The notes: generated from the sequence alone by a model not told the origin. A stretch of DNA of 64,000 nt from Bradyrhizobium erythrophlei (GCF_900129505.1 NZ_LT670818.1:8279001-8343000); one strand, 5' to 3'; shown: positions 12,210-21,752, counted from the stretch's first letter. Translations and numbers: made by a program.

Positions 12210-13652
12210 CTACGCGACTCGCTTGATGCCGGGCGGCTGCCAGGTGCCTTCACCCGCCGGCAGGATCGAGGGTGGTTCGGTCTTCGGCCAATAGAGCCGC
12301 AACACCAGATAGATCGGGCCGTCCGGCGCAGGCAGCCAGTTGGCCTCCTTGTCGGCGCCCGGAGATTTGTTCTGGATATAAAGGGCCAGCGACCCGTCCG
12401 CATTTGTTTTCATGGTCGGCAGCATCGGAGAGTTGATCAGGTAGCGATTGATCGGGTTTTCGATCAGCAACTGCGACTTGCCGTCGTACATGGTCAGCGA
12501 CCAGAAGGCATTCACCGGCGGCAACTGCCCCGCTGGGAATGTCAGCGTGTAATTGTGTTGGCTGCCGTCGAGGGTCTGACCATCGCTGTCGGTGCGCCTG
12601 GCGGGATACATCGCCTCCGCTGCGTCGTTGCCGTATATGCCTCCCTTCGCGCCAGCAGCGCGTTTCAACCAGTCGCCGTTGAAAAAAGCACTATCGCCGA
12701 AAAGCGAGCTGACTCGCCAGCCATTGATCGCCTTGCCGGCATTGGCGACGGCCTCATCGACCTTCTTCTCACCTTCCTTCATGCCCAAGCCGACTTCGAG
12801 CTTTTGCTCCAGCGGCAGCTCCTTGAAGTTGAAGGTTTTGCCGGGTCCGACGCCGATACTGGCGAGTTGCGCGCGTATCTCCTTCTCGTTCTCCTGCGCG
12901 GGAGCAAATTGCAGTGCGAAGTCGAGGTAGTCGAAAAAGTTCGTCTTCGCGAGTTCCTTGTCGATTTTAGGAAAATCGATCTTTGCTGCGGCCGTCGTAG
13001 CCGGTTGGTTCAGATAGGCCGAAAGCGTCTGCACCTTGTAGCCGGCCTGGACCTTCTTGACGTTGTCGAGATCGTCGGAGCTGAAGAGTTGGGTGCGATA
13101 TATCGCTATCGAGAACTGGGTGCTCGACCGGAACACCTTTTTAATTCCGGGCGGAGTTGCGCCCTTCCAGTCCGGGGCGACTACCATGTAGTCGCCGGCT
13201 TCGCTTCCCGTGGCACGGGTCCCGATATAGCCGTAGTTGTAGGTATTGCCGTCGCACAGCATGACCGAGTAGTAGCGCTTCGGGTCCACCGGCGGGACCG
13301 AAAGCACGAGCGGCTCCGCCCGCAAGTCCATCCATACGACTGAATAAGGCGTGTCGCTGTTCGGTGTGACAACGGCTGTGTCTTTGTAGGTGAATACATT
13401 GGCAGCGTTCGCGATCTGATTGAACGGCGCCTTGAACTGCCCGGAATTGCGATCCACCGCAAACTCGTACATGACGCCGTAGCCCATCACAATGGGCAGG
13501 CCATAGATGAAGCCCGCCTCGGCAATGTCTTTTGCCTTGAGGAAGCCTGGGCGGTCGGCGCTCGTCTGCGCGAGCACCGGGACGGACTTCGTCGTCGACG
13601 CGGTGATTGCGGCCAAGGCGGCGGAACGAAGAAGATCGCGTTTTGTCAACAT
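12210..13652 (-). CDS. Exported DUF1254/DUF1214 domain protein
   Basis: 480-aa protein. The N-terminus (MLTKRDLLRSAALAAITAST) resembles a Tat-type signal with Lys-Arg in place of Arg-Arg. The DUF1254 part follows (YGLPIVMGYGVMYEF, then NSDTPYSVVWMDLRAEP, PPVDPKRYYSV), and the DUF1214 part lies in the C-terminal half (FWSLTMYDGKSQLLIENP). GGAAGGA sits 8-9 nt before the chosen ATG; ATGs at 13661 and 13688 are alternatives. The biochemical role of the family is not established. It is convergent with the arylsulfatase, so no operon link. Confidence 0.88.
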   Translation of the reverse strand: MLTKRDLLRSAALAAITASTTKSVPVLAQTSADRPGFLKAKDIAEAGFIYGLPIVMGYGVMYEFAVDRNSGQFKAPFNQIANAANVFTYKDTAVVTPNSDTPYSVVWMDLRAEPLVLSVPPVDPKRYYSVMLCDGNTYNYGYIGTRATGSEAGDYMVVAPDWKGATPPGIKKVFRSSTQFSIAIYRTQLFSSDDLDNVKKVQAGYKVQTLSAYLNQPATTAAAKIDFPKIDKELAKTNFFDYLDFALQFAPAQENEKEIRAQLASIGVGPGKTFNFKELPLEQKLEVGLGMKEGEKKVDEAVANAGKAINGWRVSSLFGDSAFFNGDWLKRAAGAKGGIYGNDAAEAMYPARRTDSDGQTLDGSQHNYTLTFPAGQLPPVNAFWSLTMYDGKSQLLIENPINRYLINSPMLPTMKTNADGSLALYIQNKSPGADKEANWLPAPDGPIYLVLRLYWPKTEPPSILPAGEGTWQPPGIKRVA

Positions 13653-14417
13653 TTCCGACATTCCTTCCACTTTAGAGTTTGTGCTCAAGCGCGTGGGCGC
13701 CGCTCGCAGACCGATTTGGCTTCGAAAAGTTTAGCGCCTTCCCCGATGGCTGACTATGCAAAATCGGCCACCCTAAGCCCGGCCGGATGTCCGTTGTTGG
13801 CGTGCGCCGTGAAAGGCGGTGCTTTCCAGTGGGTGCAACCCGGCAACCGCTCCAGCCGGAAGCAATCGGAGCAGGAAGACCGGAAGTGAGCGGCGCGCGG
13901 TCAGAGTGACGCGATTGGACGGCAAAGCGGACGCTCGAGTTCCCCGCCGTTTTTGCATAGTGACCAGCAAAATGTTGCTGTAGCCTAGAGTCCATTCGGT
14001 GCGGGCCGGTGCGTGGGCTAATGAGATTGCGAGCGAAATATCCGCACGGCAGAGACAGTCGCCGACGTCCATTCCGAGGGAACGTCTCATGAAAAGCGAC
14101 CCGCACACAGAGTCTCATTGCTGGCGCGCTCATTGGCGCACCGATGGCGCTCGCCGGGACGGTCTTCGCCCGGCGATGGTCGAATCATTGTCGAACCCCA
14201 ACGCCTAAGTTCCGCCTCCTGACGTTGTCGCAGTACTCAACGCGACGGCCAGCAAACAGGGTCTCTCAGGCCTCGCTTGGATCGCGATGATTGTGGAAAA
14301 CGCGCTTCAGTTGCCATAACGTGGACCGTAGTACTCGCGTATCAAACTAGGGTTTGCCGCGCGACGACTTTTCGGTTCTTCATTGAGGGATGGCCCGACA
14401 ATTTAGGTAGCGACAAG
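13653..14417. other. Gene-poor interval with a degenerate repeat and a possible broken ORF
   Basis: No intact gene is supported here. A degraded copy of the dispersed repeat (GGAAGACCGGAAGTGAG ... GACGCGATTGG) lies at about 13874-13919. At 14089 an ATG with good spacing from GAGGGAACG encodes MKSDPHTES. A one-base shift then opens a hydrophobic stretch (LIAGALIGAPMALAGTVFA), so this may be a frameshifted small membrane-protein gene ending near 14210. The rest shows nothing recognisable. Confidence 0.35.
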
Positions 14418-14762
14418 ATGGACTCCTCATTTGGTGCGCTGGACGCTTTCGCTTTTTTCGTGTTCGCGGTCCTGATTCTTGTCGGAGTAATCATTGTCGT
14501 CAGCTTGGGCAAACTGCCAGGCCAACTGGCGCAAAAATGGCAGCATCCGCAAGCTGGCGCCATCAATGCAATGAGCTGGGTCGGGATCGCGACAGGTGGC
14601 TTGCTTTGGCCGATTGCGTTCATTTGGGCGTTTACCACGCCGTTTGGGAGCAAACCCGCAGCGACCAGAGACGACCGGCAGCCGGGTGGCGCTGAACCCG
14701 ATGCCGCCTCAACAAGTGTGACTGCGTTGCGCAAACCTTCGGACAAGGAGACGCGCACGTGA
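14418..14762 (+). CDS. DUF3302 inner-membrane protein (YiaW-like)
   Basis: 114-aa protein with two predicted membrane helices (FAFFVFAVLILVGVIIVVSL and the ATGGLLWPIAFIWAF region) separated by a KLPGQLAQKWQHPQAGAIN loop, the pattern of DUF3302 proteins. Escherichia coli YiaW belongs here and is likewise encoded beside the HlyD-type protein YiaV. The TGA stop overlaps the GTG start of the next gene, so translation is coupled. The tail is hydrophilic and cytoplasmic or periplasmic. It is probably an accessory membrane part of the efflux assembly; this is inferred from neighbourhood. Confidence 0.75.
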   Translation: MDSSFGALDAFAFFVFAVLILVGVIIVVSLGKLPGQLAQKWQHPQAGAINAMSWVGIATGGLLWPIAFIWAFTTPFGSKPAATRDDRQPGGAEPDAASTSVTALRKPSDKETRT

Positions 14763-15937
14763 TCGCATTTCTGATCATCATCTATGTTGCCGTCGCGCTC
14801 GTGTTGTTCAAGGTACTGCACCTGAAGCCAACGGCCTATCTAATCGCGACGATGATCGTCGTCGGCGTTTTCATGATCGGCGGGGTAGTGGTGGTCTGGA
14901 CGCAGTCGGCGCCCATCACGGACAAAATGGTGACGAGCCAATATGTCGTGCAGCTCGTCCCTTACGTAAAGGGACAGGTCAAGACGATTTACGCCCAAGC
15001 ACTTCAACCAATGAAGAAAGGCGAATTGCTGCTGGAGATTGACCCGGCGCCGTATCAGTACACGGTGAGCCAGGTCGAGGCACAGTTGGCGGCCTCGAAG
15101 GCCAACGTCAAGCAGGCCGAAGCTGGCCTTGCGACCGCAAATGCCGCCGTACCGAATGCGCAGGCCAATCTGGCCAAGGCGAAGGCAGCGGACGAGCTGG
15201 CCAAAACCCAGGAGCAGATCGCCCTCAACATTCAACGCGCGGACAAGGCGGCGATCAGCGTGCTGAACGTGGCCAAGGCGACACAGGAACGCCAGGAGGC
15301 GGATGCCGCCGTTCAACAGGCCGAAGCTGGGCTCGCACAAGCGCAGGCTTCTGCGCAGCAGGCTGCCGCCGCAGTGCAAACAGCCCAGAGCAACGTCCCT
15401 GTCGTCGAAGCTCAATTGGAGGACGCGCAATTCAACCTCGCCCAGTGCAAGATGCTCGCGCCCAGCGACGGCTATGTGGTGAACTGGCAAGTGCAGGTCG
15501 GAACCATGCTGGGACCCGCGCCGCTTGCCGCAGCCGGAACTTTCGTCAATGTGTCTGATACCGCCGTCGCCGCGGTATTCCCGCAAAACTGGCTCTCGAA
15601 TGTCGAACCTGGCAATGACGTGGAAATGGTCCTCAACCCATACCCCGGCCGCCTATTCCTGGGAAAAGTGGACTATGTGATTTCCGCATCAGGCGGCGGA
15701 CAGTTTACGACCAGCGGTACCATCCCCAATGCCGCCAGGATCGGATCCGACGGGCTTTACGCCGTGCGTATCAATTTCAGCGACGATGCCGTCGCCCGGA
15801 AGCTTTCTCTCGGTTCGGGTGGATCAGCCGTAATCTACACGAACAAGGGCAAGGCCACGCACGTCATTTCGAAGGTCGCGATCCGGATGAAGAAGTGGCT
15901 GTTGTATGTCATGCCTTCGGTGGAAAAGCCGTCGTAG
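14759..15937 (+). CDS. HlyD-family membrane fusion protein (YiaV-like)
   Basis: 392-aa periplasmic adaptor. Two N-terminal hydrophobic segments (AFLIIIYVAVALVLF and AYLIATMIVVGVFMIGG) anchor it. A lipoyl half-motif (VPYVKGQVKTIYAQALQPMK), a long Ala/Gln/Lys-rich alpha-helical hairpin (about residues 105-225), the second lipoyl half (LAPSDGYVVNWQVQVGTML) and a beta-barrel follow. The GTG start overlaps the DUF3302 stop by 4 bp. A NodT-type outer-membrane gene follows 71 bp on, giving adaptor plus channel; no pump gene lies in the cluster. Confidence 0.88.
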   Translation: MIAFLIIIYVAVALVLFKVLHLKPTAYLIATMIVVGVFMIGGVVVVWTQSAPITDKMVTSQYVVQLVPYVKGQVKTIYAQALQPMKKGELLLEIDPAPYQYTVSQVEAQLAASKANVKQAEAGLATANAAVPNAQANLAKAKAADELAKTQEQIALNIQRADKAAISVLNVAKATQERQEADAAVQQAEAGLAQAQASAQQAAAAVQTAQSNVPVVEAQLEDAQFNLAQCKMLAPSDGYVVNWQVQVGTMLGPAPLAAAGTFVNVSDTAVAAVFPQNWLSNVEPGNDVEMVLNPYPGRLFLGKVDYVISASGGGQFTTSGTIPNAARIGSDGLYAVRINFSDDAVARKLSLGSGGSAVIYTNKGKATHVISKVAIRMKKWLLYVMPSVEKPS

Positions 15938-16008
15938 GGAGCAAGATCGGAATGACGCAACACACGAGTTAGGTCAAATTCGACGTACGCGGTGGGGGAA
16001 CGAAGTTC

Positions 16009-17658
16009 GTGGTCAGGCAATATCAAACGCTGGTTGGCCGGCCGCGCCCTGTCTCTACTGCGTCCGGCGCAGCAATTTACTGGATATTTGTGGCGGCGCT
16101 TCTTGTGTCGGTGACGGCATGCACTATCGGGCCGGACTTCACGGCGCCTGTTGCCCCGCTCGCCGAGAAATTTCGTGACGTAGACAATCGCTCCGCCAGA
16201 TCCGGTCCCCTTGAGTACCAGAATTGGTGGGAAGGCTTTCGGGATCCGACCCTCAATAAACTGATCCAGATTGCATATAATCAGAATCTGACCTTGCTGA
16301 GCGCGGGGACCCGCGTGCTGCAGGCGCGTGCGGTGCTGGGAATCGCTATTGGCATATCTTACCCCCAAGTACAGCAAGGAGCGGGCTCGGTTATCTACAA
16401 CAGGACCAGCGCGGCCACACCACTGTCGGCACCGAATGCGACGCCCTCGTATTTCTGGACCGATGCCGTTGCTGCGCAAGCGGCCTGGGAGCTGGATTTC
16501 TGGGGCAAGTTTCGCCGAGGGGTCGAATCCGCCGATGGCGCTTATCTCGCGTCGATCGCGTCCTATGACAACGTGCTGGTGTCGCTGCTTGGCGACGTTA
16601 CCGCGACTTACATCGGCATTCGCACGACAGAGCAGCTGATCGGTATTGCGCGCGACAATGTTCGCAGGCAGGAGCAGGCGCTCAGTATCGCGAACGCAAA
16701 ATTCAAGGGCGGCGGCACCTCGGAGCTTGACGTCTTCCAGGCAACGAACGTCCTCGAACAGACCCGGGCGGCAATACCGCAACTCACAATACAGTTGCAG
16801 CAAGGAGAAAACGCGCTCTGCGTGCTGCTCGGCGTTCCCCCACAGTCGTTGGGAATGTTGCTTTCCCGTTCGGTGGGCCGGATACCTTCGCCGCCGCGAA
16901 CCGTCGTTGTCGGTATCCCCGCGGATCTGCTGCGCCGCAGACCGGATGTTCGCGCCGCCGAGCTTGCTGCCCTGGCGCAAAGCGCACAGATCGGCGTCGC
17001 CCTGACGCAACTCTATCCGGCAATCAGCATCACCGGCGCTTTCGGCGGCTCGGCCAGCACCGCCAATGGCCACACCCTTGGCGACGTCGTCAGCTGGAAG
17101 GGGGTGACCTATGCCGCCGGTCCGTCATTCCAATGGAATCTCCTGAACTACGGGCAGATCACCAACAATGTTCGATTGCAGGATGCGAGGCTTCAACAAC
17201 TATTGGTCGACTATCAGAACACCGTGCTGAGTGCCCAGCAGGAAGTAGACAACGGTCTGGTGACCTATCAGCAGTCGCGCAACCAGGCTGAATTTCTGCG
17301 TCGCAGCGTCGTGGCGGCAAATGGCGCCCTGAGAATTGCGCTGGAGCAGTACGAGCAAGGCGCGACGTCTTTTACCACCGTGCTGACCGCGGAGCAGAAC
17401 CTCTTTCAGGCCCAGAACAGCCTGGCCGGTGCCTTGGCCAGCGTTCCGCTTGGCCTCACTGCGGTGTTTCGGGCACTTGGCGGCGGATGGCAGATACGGG
17501 TGGACGGTAACTTCGTGACCGCGGCAACAGTCGACCAGATGCGTGCGCGTACGGATTGGGGCATCCTGCTTCCGCCCACCAGCGCGCCGCAACCGCCAGC
17601 CCCAGGCCTTCCGGGCCCCGAGGATATAGGACCCACGGTTCGACCGCCCGAATGGTAA
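16009..17658 (+). CDS. NodT-family outer-membrane efflux lipoprotein
   Basis: 549-aa TolC-like channel subunit. A hydrophobic export segment (AAIYWIFVAALLVSVTAC) ends in a lipobox-like site with Cys38, suggesting a lipid-anchored outer-membrane protein. Two outer-membrane-efflux repeats follow, with family marks NWWEGFRDPTLNKLI, AAWELDFWGKFRRGVESA, and PADLLRRRPDVRAAE, plus QEVDNGLVTYQQSR and TTVLTAEQNL in the second half. The Pro-rich tail is not conserved. GTG at 16009 is the best available start. It probably forms the exit duct for the adaptor just upstream. Confidence 0.9.
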   Translation: MVRQYQTLVGRPRPVSTASGAAIYWIFVAALLVSVTACTIGPDFTAPVAPLAEKFRDVDNRSARSGPLEYQNWWEGFRDPTLNKLIQIAYNQNLTLLSAGTRVLQARAVLGIAIGISYPQVQQGAGSVIYNRTSAATPLSAPNATPSYFWTDAVAAQAAWELDFWGKFRRGVESADGAYLASIASYDNVLVSLLGDVTATYIGIRTTEQLIGIARDNVRRQEQALSIANAKFKGGGTSELDVFQATNVLEQTRAAIPQLTIQLQQGENALCVLLGVPPQSLGMLLSRSVGRIPSPPRTVVVGIPADLLRRRPDVRAAELAALAQSAQIGVALTQLYPAISITGAFGGSASTANGHTLGDVVSWKGVTYAAGPSFQWNLLNYGQITNNVRLQDARLQQLLVDYQNTVLSAQQEVDNGLVTYQQSRNQAEFLRRSVVAANGALRIALEQYEQGATSFTTVLTAEQNLFQAQNSLAGALASVPLGLTAVFRALGGGWQIRVDGNFVTAATVDQMRARTDWGILLPPTSAPQPPAPGLPGPEDIGPTVRPPEW

Positions 17659-17890
17659 GTTCCGCGACTACCTGTCAACACGAAACAGTGGGGCTTCAGT
17701 AGTTAGCTTGGTTTCGTGAGTGCCAACGGCGTGATTGAATATGTCTCGCGATTTCCGTGTTTGGCACTTGGCGTCGTTTCGCTGCGGACGTCGCGTATTT
17801 TACGAAAGCGCTTCCGCCGCGTGCAATTTCGCGCCTTCCGATGCATTTGCCTGCTAGCATCGTACCGTCTGATCACTACGGAGGCGGCTC

Positions 17891-18874
17891 ATGAAACGGC
17901 GTGATTTCATCGCCCTGGTCGGGACCTTAGTAATAGCGCCGCGTGTGGCCATCGCGCAGACGCCTGGCAAGGTCTATCGCCTCGCGCTCGTCAGCCCCGG
18001 CGGACTTTTGCCGGAATCTGCTCTTTACGCGAAGCTTTTGCTCGGCGGACTTGCGAAGCTTGGTTATGCGCCCGGACAAAATCTGGCCTTCGAGCGACCG
18101 CGTGGGGCGGTTGGGCAGCCCGTCCAGCTTCCGCATCTGATGGAGGAATTGAAGGCAGCCAAGGTCGATGTCATCGTAATCCTTGGCTATCCGACGGCCG
18201 TCGCGGCCAAAGCGGCCGGGATACCCACGGTCGTGGCGTTCGGCATCGGCGATCCGGTTGCGACCGGCCTCGTCGTCAACCTCGCGCAGCCGGAAGGCAA
18301 TATCACCGGTATCTCGGACGTGGCGACGACACTCAGCACCAAACGGCTGGGTTTGCTCAAGGAGCTGTTGCCGAAACTTCATCGCGTCGCGATGCTGTGG
18401 AACAAGGACGACCTAGGGATGTCGCTGCGCTACGACGCATCGGCAAAGGCGGCCGCAGCGATGGGGGTCGATGTGGAGGCGGTGGGTGTGCGTGAACCTG
18501 ACGATTTCAACGAAGCGTTCGCGGTGATGGATCGTGAGCCGCCGGACGCCATTCTGATGGTTTCCGACTCGCTCACCGTGCTCAACCGCAAGCGCGTGTT
18601 CGACTATGCCGCCGCACACCGGCTGCCGGCGATCTACGAGTACGACCCGCTGGTTCGCGAGGGCGGCTTGATGTCCTATGGGCCGGACTTGCGAGAATCT
18701 TTCGAACGCGCCGCCTCCATGGTGGATCGTCTCTTCAAGGGAGCGAAGCCCGCCGATCTTCCGTTCGAACAGCCGACGCGCTATTTGTTTGTGCTCAACC
18801 TCAAGACTGCGAAATCGATCAGTCTCGAAATTCCACCGACGGTGCTGGCGCTGGCCGACGAGGTGATCGAATGA
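17891..18874 (+). CDS. ABC-transporter substrate-binding protein (PF04392 type), Tat signal
   Basis: 327-aa periplasmic binding protein. The N-terminus carries a twin-arginine motif (MKRRDFIALVGTLVIAP) and likely cleavage after AIA near residue 22. The mature part fits the ABC_sub_bind family common in Bradyrhizobium: YRLALVSPGG, the FERPRGAVGQ segment, GIPTVVAFGIGDPVATGLV, and the closing LNLKTAKSISLEIPP ... LADEVIE. No permease or ATPase gene adjoins, as is usual for orphan members. GGAGG lies 8 nt before the ATG. A decayed relative lies at 30793-31236. Confidence 0.85.
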   Translation: MKRRDFIALVGTLVIAPRVAIAQTPGKVYRLALVSPGGLLPESALYAKLLLGGLAKLGYAPGQNLAFERPRGAVGQPVQLPHLMEELKAAKVDVIVILGYPTAVAAKAAGIPTVVAFGIGDPVATGLVVNLAQPEGNITGISDVATTLSTKRLGLLKELLPKLHRVAMLWNKDDLGMSLRYDASAKAAAAMGVDVEAVGVREPDDFNEAFAVMDREPPDAILMVSDSLTVLNRKRVFDYAAAHRLPAIYEYDPLVREGGLMSYGPDLRESFERAASMVDRLFKGAKPADLPFEQPTRYLFVLNLKTAKSISLEIPPTVLALADEVIE

Positions 18875-18893
18875 GGCGAGCCACTTCCGTTCA

Positions 18894-18990
18894 TGGCACC
18901 TTTGAGACATGCCGACCGGCCTTGAGAATGTCCGCTAATCGGGGAGTATCGGAAGTGGTCGGTCGACCGTCAAACCAACGCGATTGACCC
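18894..18990. repeat. Dispersed intergenic repeat (family with GAGACATGCCGAC core)
   Basis: Begins TGGCACCTTTGAGACATGCC, has AATGTCCGC in the middle and GGAAGTGG later, and ends CGCGATTGACCC. It starts just after the substrate-binding protein gene. A second partial tail (CGCGATTGACCC) follows at about 19028-19043. Matching elements occur at 29835-29901 and 31829-31926. Confidence 0.75.
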
Positions 18991-19162
18991 CCATAACGGA
19001 CATGTCCAGATTCGCTGGTGGCTCGACCCGGTCGCGATTGACCCAATGTATGGTCCGGCCGTTCGGTGCAAGAGGTTTCGTGGATCTGGCAAATGCGGTC
19101 TTGCATCAATGTATGTGGGACGCGAAATACGATCAAAGGCTCCAAACCGAAGGAGACCCTCA

Positions 19163-20137
19163 ATGCGCGCGCTTCAAATCTCCGCCTATGGTGACCCGCT
19201 CAAGGTCTTGGAACTCGTTGATGTCCCCGAGCCGGGTGTGCCGGGAGCGGGCGAGGTCCTAATCGACGTCGAACTGGCGCCCCTGAATAAGCATGACCTC
19301 CTGTTCATACGCGGCTTCTTCGGGGGCCCGCCGACGCCAACTGTCGTTGGAAACGAGGGGTTCGGTCGGGTTGCAGCGGTAGGTCCTGGTGTTGCCAACG
19401 TTAAGGTCGGCGAGCACGTGCTAGCGCCAGTTTTCGGGCTGACCTGGAGGGAGCGCCTGATCGCTCCGGCCGAGGGGCTCTTCCCGCTACCTGACGGTGA
19501 TCGGCTGCAGTTCGCGCAGCTCGGCAGCAACCCACCCACGGCAGCGCTGATCCTCAGCGAATATACGGACCTCAAGCCCGGCGATTGGGTCGTTCAAAAT
19601 GGAGGAAATTCCGGCGTCGGCCGGTCTTTGATCGCGATTGCGAAGCTGCGTGGCATTCGAACGATCAGCCTCGTGCGGCGGCGCGAACTGATCGACGAAC
19701 TCAAGGGTGCGGGATCAGACTTGGTGCTCGTGGACGAACCGGCCGCAGTCGAGGAGGCAGCGCGCGTTATCGGCAAAGGTTCGGTTCGGTTGGCGGTTGA
19801 TACAGTGGGCGGTGATGCGACGGCAACGCTCATTCAGATGCTGTCGGACCGCGGTGTGCTCGTCACCTACTCAGCGGCAAGCGGCCAGCCGCTTGCGATC
19901 AACGCGCTTCTCCTCATTGGCAAGCACCTGACAGTCAAAGGCTTCTTCCTGGGCGACTTCGATCATATGTCGAAGATCCTCCCAGCGCAGATCGAAGCCG
20001 CGCCTCTCGTCGCCGCCGGGGCGCTGCGCGTTCCCGTCGCTGCGGTTTATCCGATGTCGAAAATCAAGGAAGCCGTCGCCCATCTGCTCAAGGGCGGCAA
20101 GATCCTGATCGACGTCGCCAGCGCATCCAATGGGTAG
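19163..20137 (+). CDS. Zinc-independent MDR reductase (2-enoyl thioester reductase/quinone reductase-like)
   Basis: 324-aa medium-chain dehydrogenase/reductase without the zinc-ligand pattern. Family marks are VGNEGFGRVAAVGPGV, the nucleotide-binding QNGGNSGVGRSLIAIA, followed by RTISLVRRRELIDEL, and DTVGGDATATLI. This combination resembles mitochondrial-type trans-2-enoyl thioester reductases more than alcohol dehydrogenases. Start ATG at 19163 has AGGAGA 6 nt upstream; the frame continues upstream into repeat DNA and should not be used. It is a stand-alone gene. The substrate (enoyl thioester, quinone or other) is undetermined. Confidence 0.85.
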   Translation: MRALQISAYGDPLKVLELVDVPEPGVPGAGEVLIDVELAPLNKHDLLFIRGFFGGPPTPTVVGNEGFGRVAAVGPGVANVKVGEHVLAPVFGLTWRERLIAPAEGLFPLPDGDRLQFAQLGSNPPTAALILSEYTDLKPGDWVVQNGGNSGVGRSLIAIAKLRGIRTISLVRRRELIDELKGAGSDLVLVDEPAAVEEAARVIGKGSVRLAVDTVGGDATATLIQMLSDRGVLVTYSAASGQPLAINALLLIGKHLTVKGFFLGDFDHMSKILPAQIEAAPLVAAGALRVPVAAVYPMSKIKEAVAHLLKGGKILIDVASASNG

Positions 20138-20839
20138 CATTACCCACGACCGCGCGAGCCTCGCGGTCGCGCGGCTATCTGGACGGACAAGGCTGTGTGC
20201 TCATAGACTCAGCCGGCGCATCGAAATTGATGCCCGCTTTGCCTAAAACGACGCGATTGCTGCAGGCAGAAAAATGACGCTATGGTCGGGAAGGATCACC
20301 CGCGCCGCTGCGATGAGACCTTGCTACGAGCTTGTCTTTGCTAAGTCTCATGAGTCCGAAATTGGCACTTTCGGTCATGCCGGGGTCCGTGCGCGGTGGA
20401 AGACCGGAAGTGGTGTTTCGGGGCTGTCAGGACCGCTTTTGACCCCAAAGCGGGCATCAGCCACAACGCCAGCATCGCGCGCTTGTATCTCGGCCTCCTA
20501 TTCAGTTCCGCGGCAGAACAGGAGTCCTTGCAGCAGCTTGATAGTCCCCGCAATCGCAACGTCGTGTCGAACGTTGCTAAGGAGGAGGAAATGCGGTACC
20601 GGCAAACGTTGCGAGCGCTGACGTAGCAAGTTAGGCAAGAGCGCGCTATGACACAGTGCAGTGCCGCCGCACCGCGAAATAGCTCACCGGGGCATAAAGG
20701 GCATGGGAAAACGGAGCTTATGGCCCGTTATCGTGCAACCCCGCCCAACGGCGGCATGAGTGTTGTTGTGAAATGGCGCAGGCGCCGCCGCGCGGCACGC
20801 AGGTTGGCAGTCGTGCGGCTTTCAACAAACCACAGAACT
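20138..20839. other. Gene-poor interval with a GC-rich hairpin and a dispersed repeat
   Basis: CCGCGCGA and TCGCGCGG (about 20152-20175) form a strong stem after the reductase gene, a possible terminator without a clear T-run. A dispersed repeat copy covers roughly 20348-20456 (TTGGCACTTTCGGTCATGCC, GGAAGACCGGAAGTGG, TTTTGACCCCAAAGCGGGCA). A strong AGGAGG before an 11-codon frame at 20591 looks like a gene remnant. Nothing else is supported. Confidence 0.5.
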
Positions 20840-21100
20840 TTAGCAACCTCGGCAAACGCCTTTGATCTTTCGATCGACATTCGCGTCCTCCTGATCGATG
20901 CTCTGCTGAGACGGAGATATCGATGCGGGAATATCGACCGCACGTGGCTGGCGATGGCCGAGCGGTGCCGACCAGGGTCTGGTTGTGGTTTCGTTTGACG
21001 CGTAAGCGCGCGGCACTTGGACCATCGCTTGTGCGAGTACGGGGGTTGCCATTGCCGCTGACAGAATTATAGCCAAACCAAGTAGTCTAAAATTGATCAC
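20840..21100 (-). CDS. Small secreted protein of unknown function
   Basis: 86-aa protein from a GTG start with GGAGG about 5 nt upstream. The signal peptide is clear (FRLLGLAIILSAAMATPVLA, then QAMVQVP), with cleavage after VLA. The mature part is polar and ends DRKIKGVCRGC, a two-cysteine tail that I associate from memory with small exported Bradyrhizobium proteins. The open frame extends upstream to 21235, but the signal peptide and ribosome site fix the start. Function unknown. Confidence 0.6.
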   Translation of the reverse strand: MINFRLLGLAIILSAAMATPVLAQAMVQVPRAYASNETTTRPWSAPLGHRQPRAVDIPASISPSQQSIDQEDANVDRKIKGVCRGC

Positions 21101-21542
21101 CGACGCCTCCGTGCAGTATCTGCCGCGCTTGATTGCGCTTCTGATGGACAGACTCTCTTCGGGGCTGGGATATTCCCAAGTTGTGCGTTTTTGCTCGGAG
21201 GTCGATTTGATCGCCCTTGCGACTTGGCTGAGCAATCGCCGGCGTATGCGGGCGCCACACCGTGGTCAACGTTGGGCTTCTGGCGGGAATTCTAACGTCC
21301 GGGGCTGGCGCTGGATTCAGCCATGTCGGAATACCTTCGAACGGAATAGCGACTACAAATCAGTCTGACAGTTTCAGCATCGTGCTCGCTGCGGATCGCG
21401 GCCTCAAGCGCGACGCGGGCAAGGCTCTGGCTGACGAGGCGCTCACGCTTCGGTGATTGCGCGTGATGAAATAATTCCGAACGTTCACCGCACTTGGTCC
21501 TAGGAGCCGAGCTTGGCTTTTATCACCATGTGGAGAAAACCA
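21101..21542. other. Interval between two small secreted-protein genes; doubtful ORF
   Basis: A 64-codon GTG frame at 21262-21456 (MVNVGLLAGILTSGAGAGFS ...) has a weakly hydrophobic start but no ribosome site. It could be a remnant of a small secreted-protein gene. I see no other coding signal and no repeat here. Confidence 0.25.
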
Positions 21543-21752
21543 ATGACCAAATTGACCTTCGTGGCGGCTGCGCTGGTTGCGGCAGCCGCATACACTCAAG
21601 CCTCAGCCGCCCGCAACAATGTCGCGTCACGGCACGCCCAGGCCACCACGACGACCAGTACCGTCGTCAATTGTGTGCGGGCTCCGAACGTTGGCGCGTT
21701 CGCTTCAGCTCCTTATTCTTCACCGCCTTGCATGCCGGGCACAGCTAACTGA
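21543..21752 (+). CDS. Small secreted protein of unknown function
   Basis: 69-aa protein beginning MTKLTFVAAALVAAAAYTQA, a signal peptide with likely cleavage after ASA. The mature part is Ser/Thr/Ala-rich with two cysteines (NCVRAPNVGAF ... PPCMPGTAN). GGAG precedes the ATG. The sequence has the feel of a lineage-specific exported family. Function unknown; no partner gene is obvious. Confidence 0.6.
   Translation: MTKLTFVAAALVAAAAYTQASAARNNVASRHAQATTTTSTVVNCVRAPNVGAFASAPYSSPPCMPGTAN

Noticed and set aside
15835..17073. Minus-strand frame of 412 codons
   Set aside because: Antisense of the adaptor and outer-membrane channel genes.
20728..20880. 50-codon minus-strand ORF with a strong AGGAGG
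   Set aside because: The AGGAGG is part of the Gln-Glu-Asp codons of the overlapping secreted-protein gene, and the encoded peptide is unremarkable.
21262..21456. 64-codon plus-strand GTG ORF
   Set aside because: No ribosome site and only a weak hydrophobic start; noted in the interval entry but not called.
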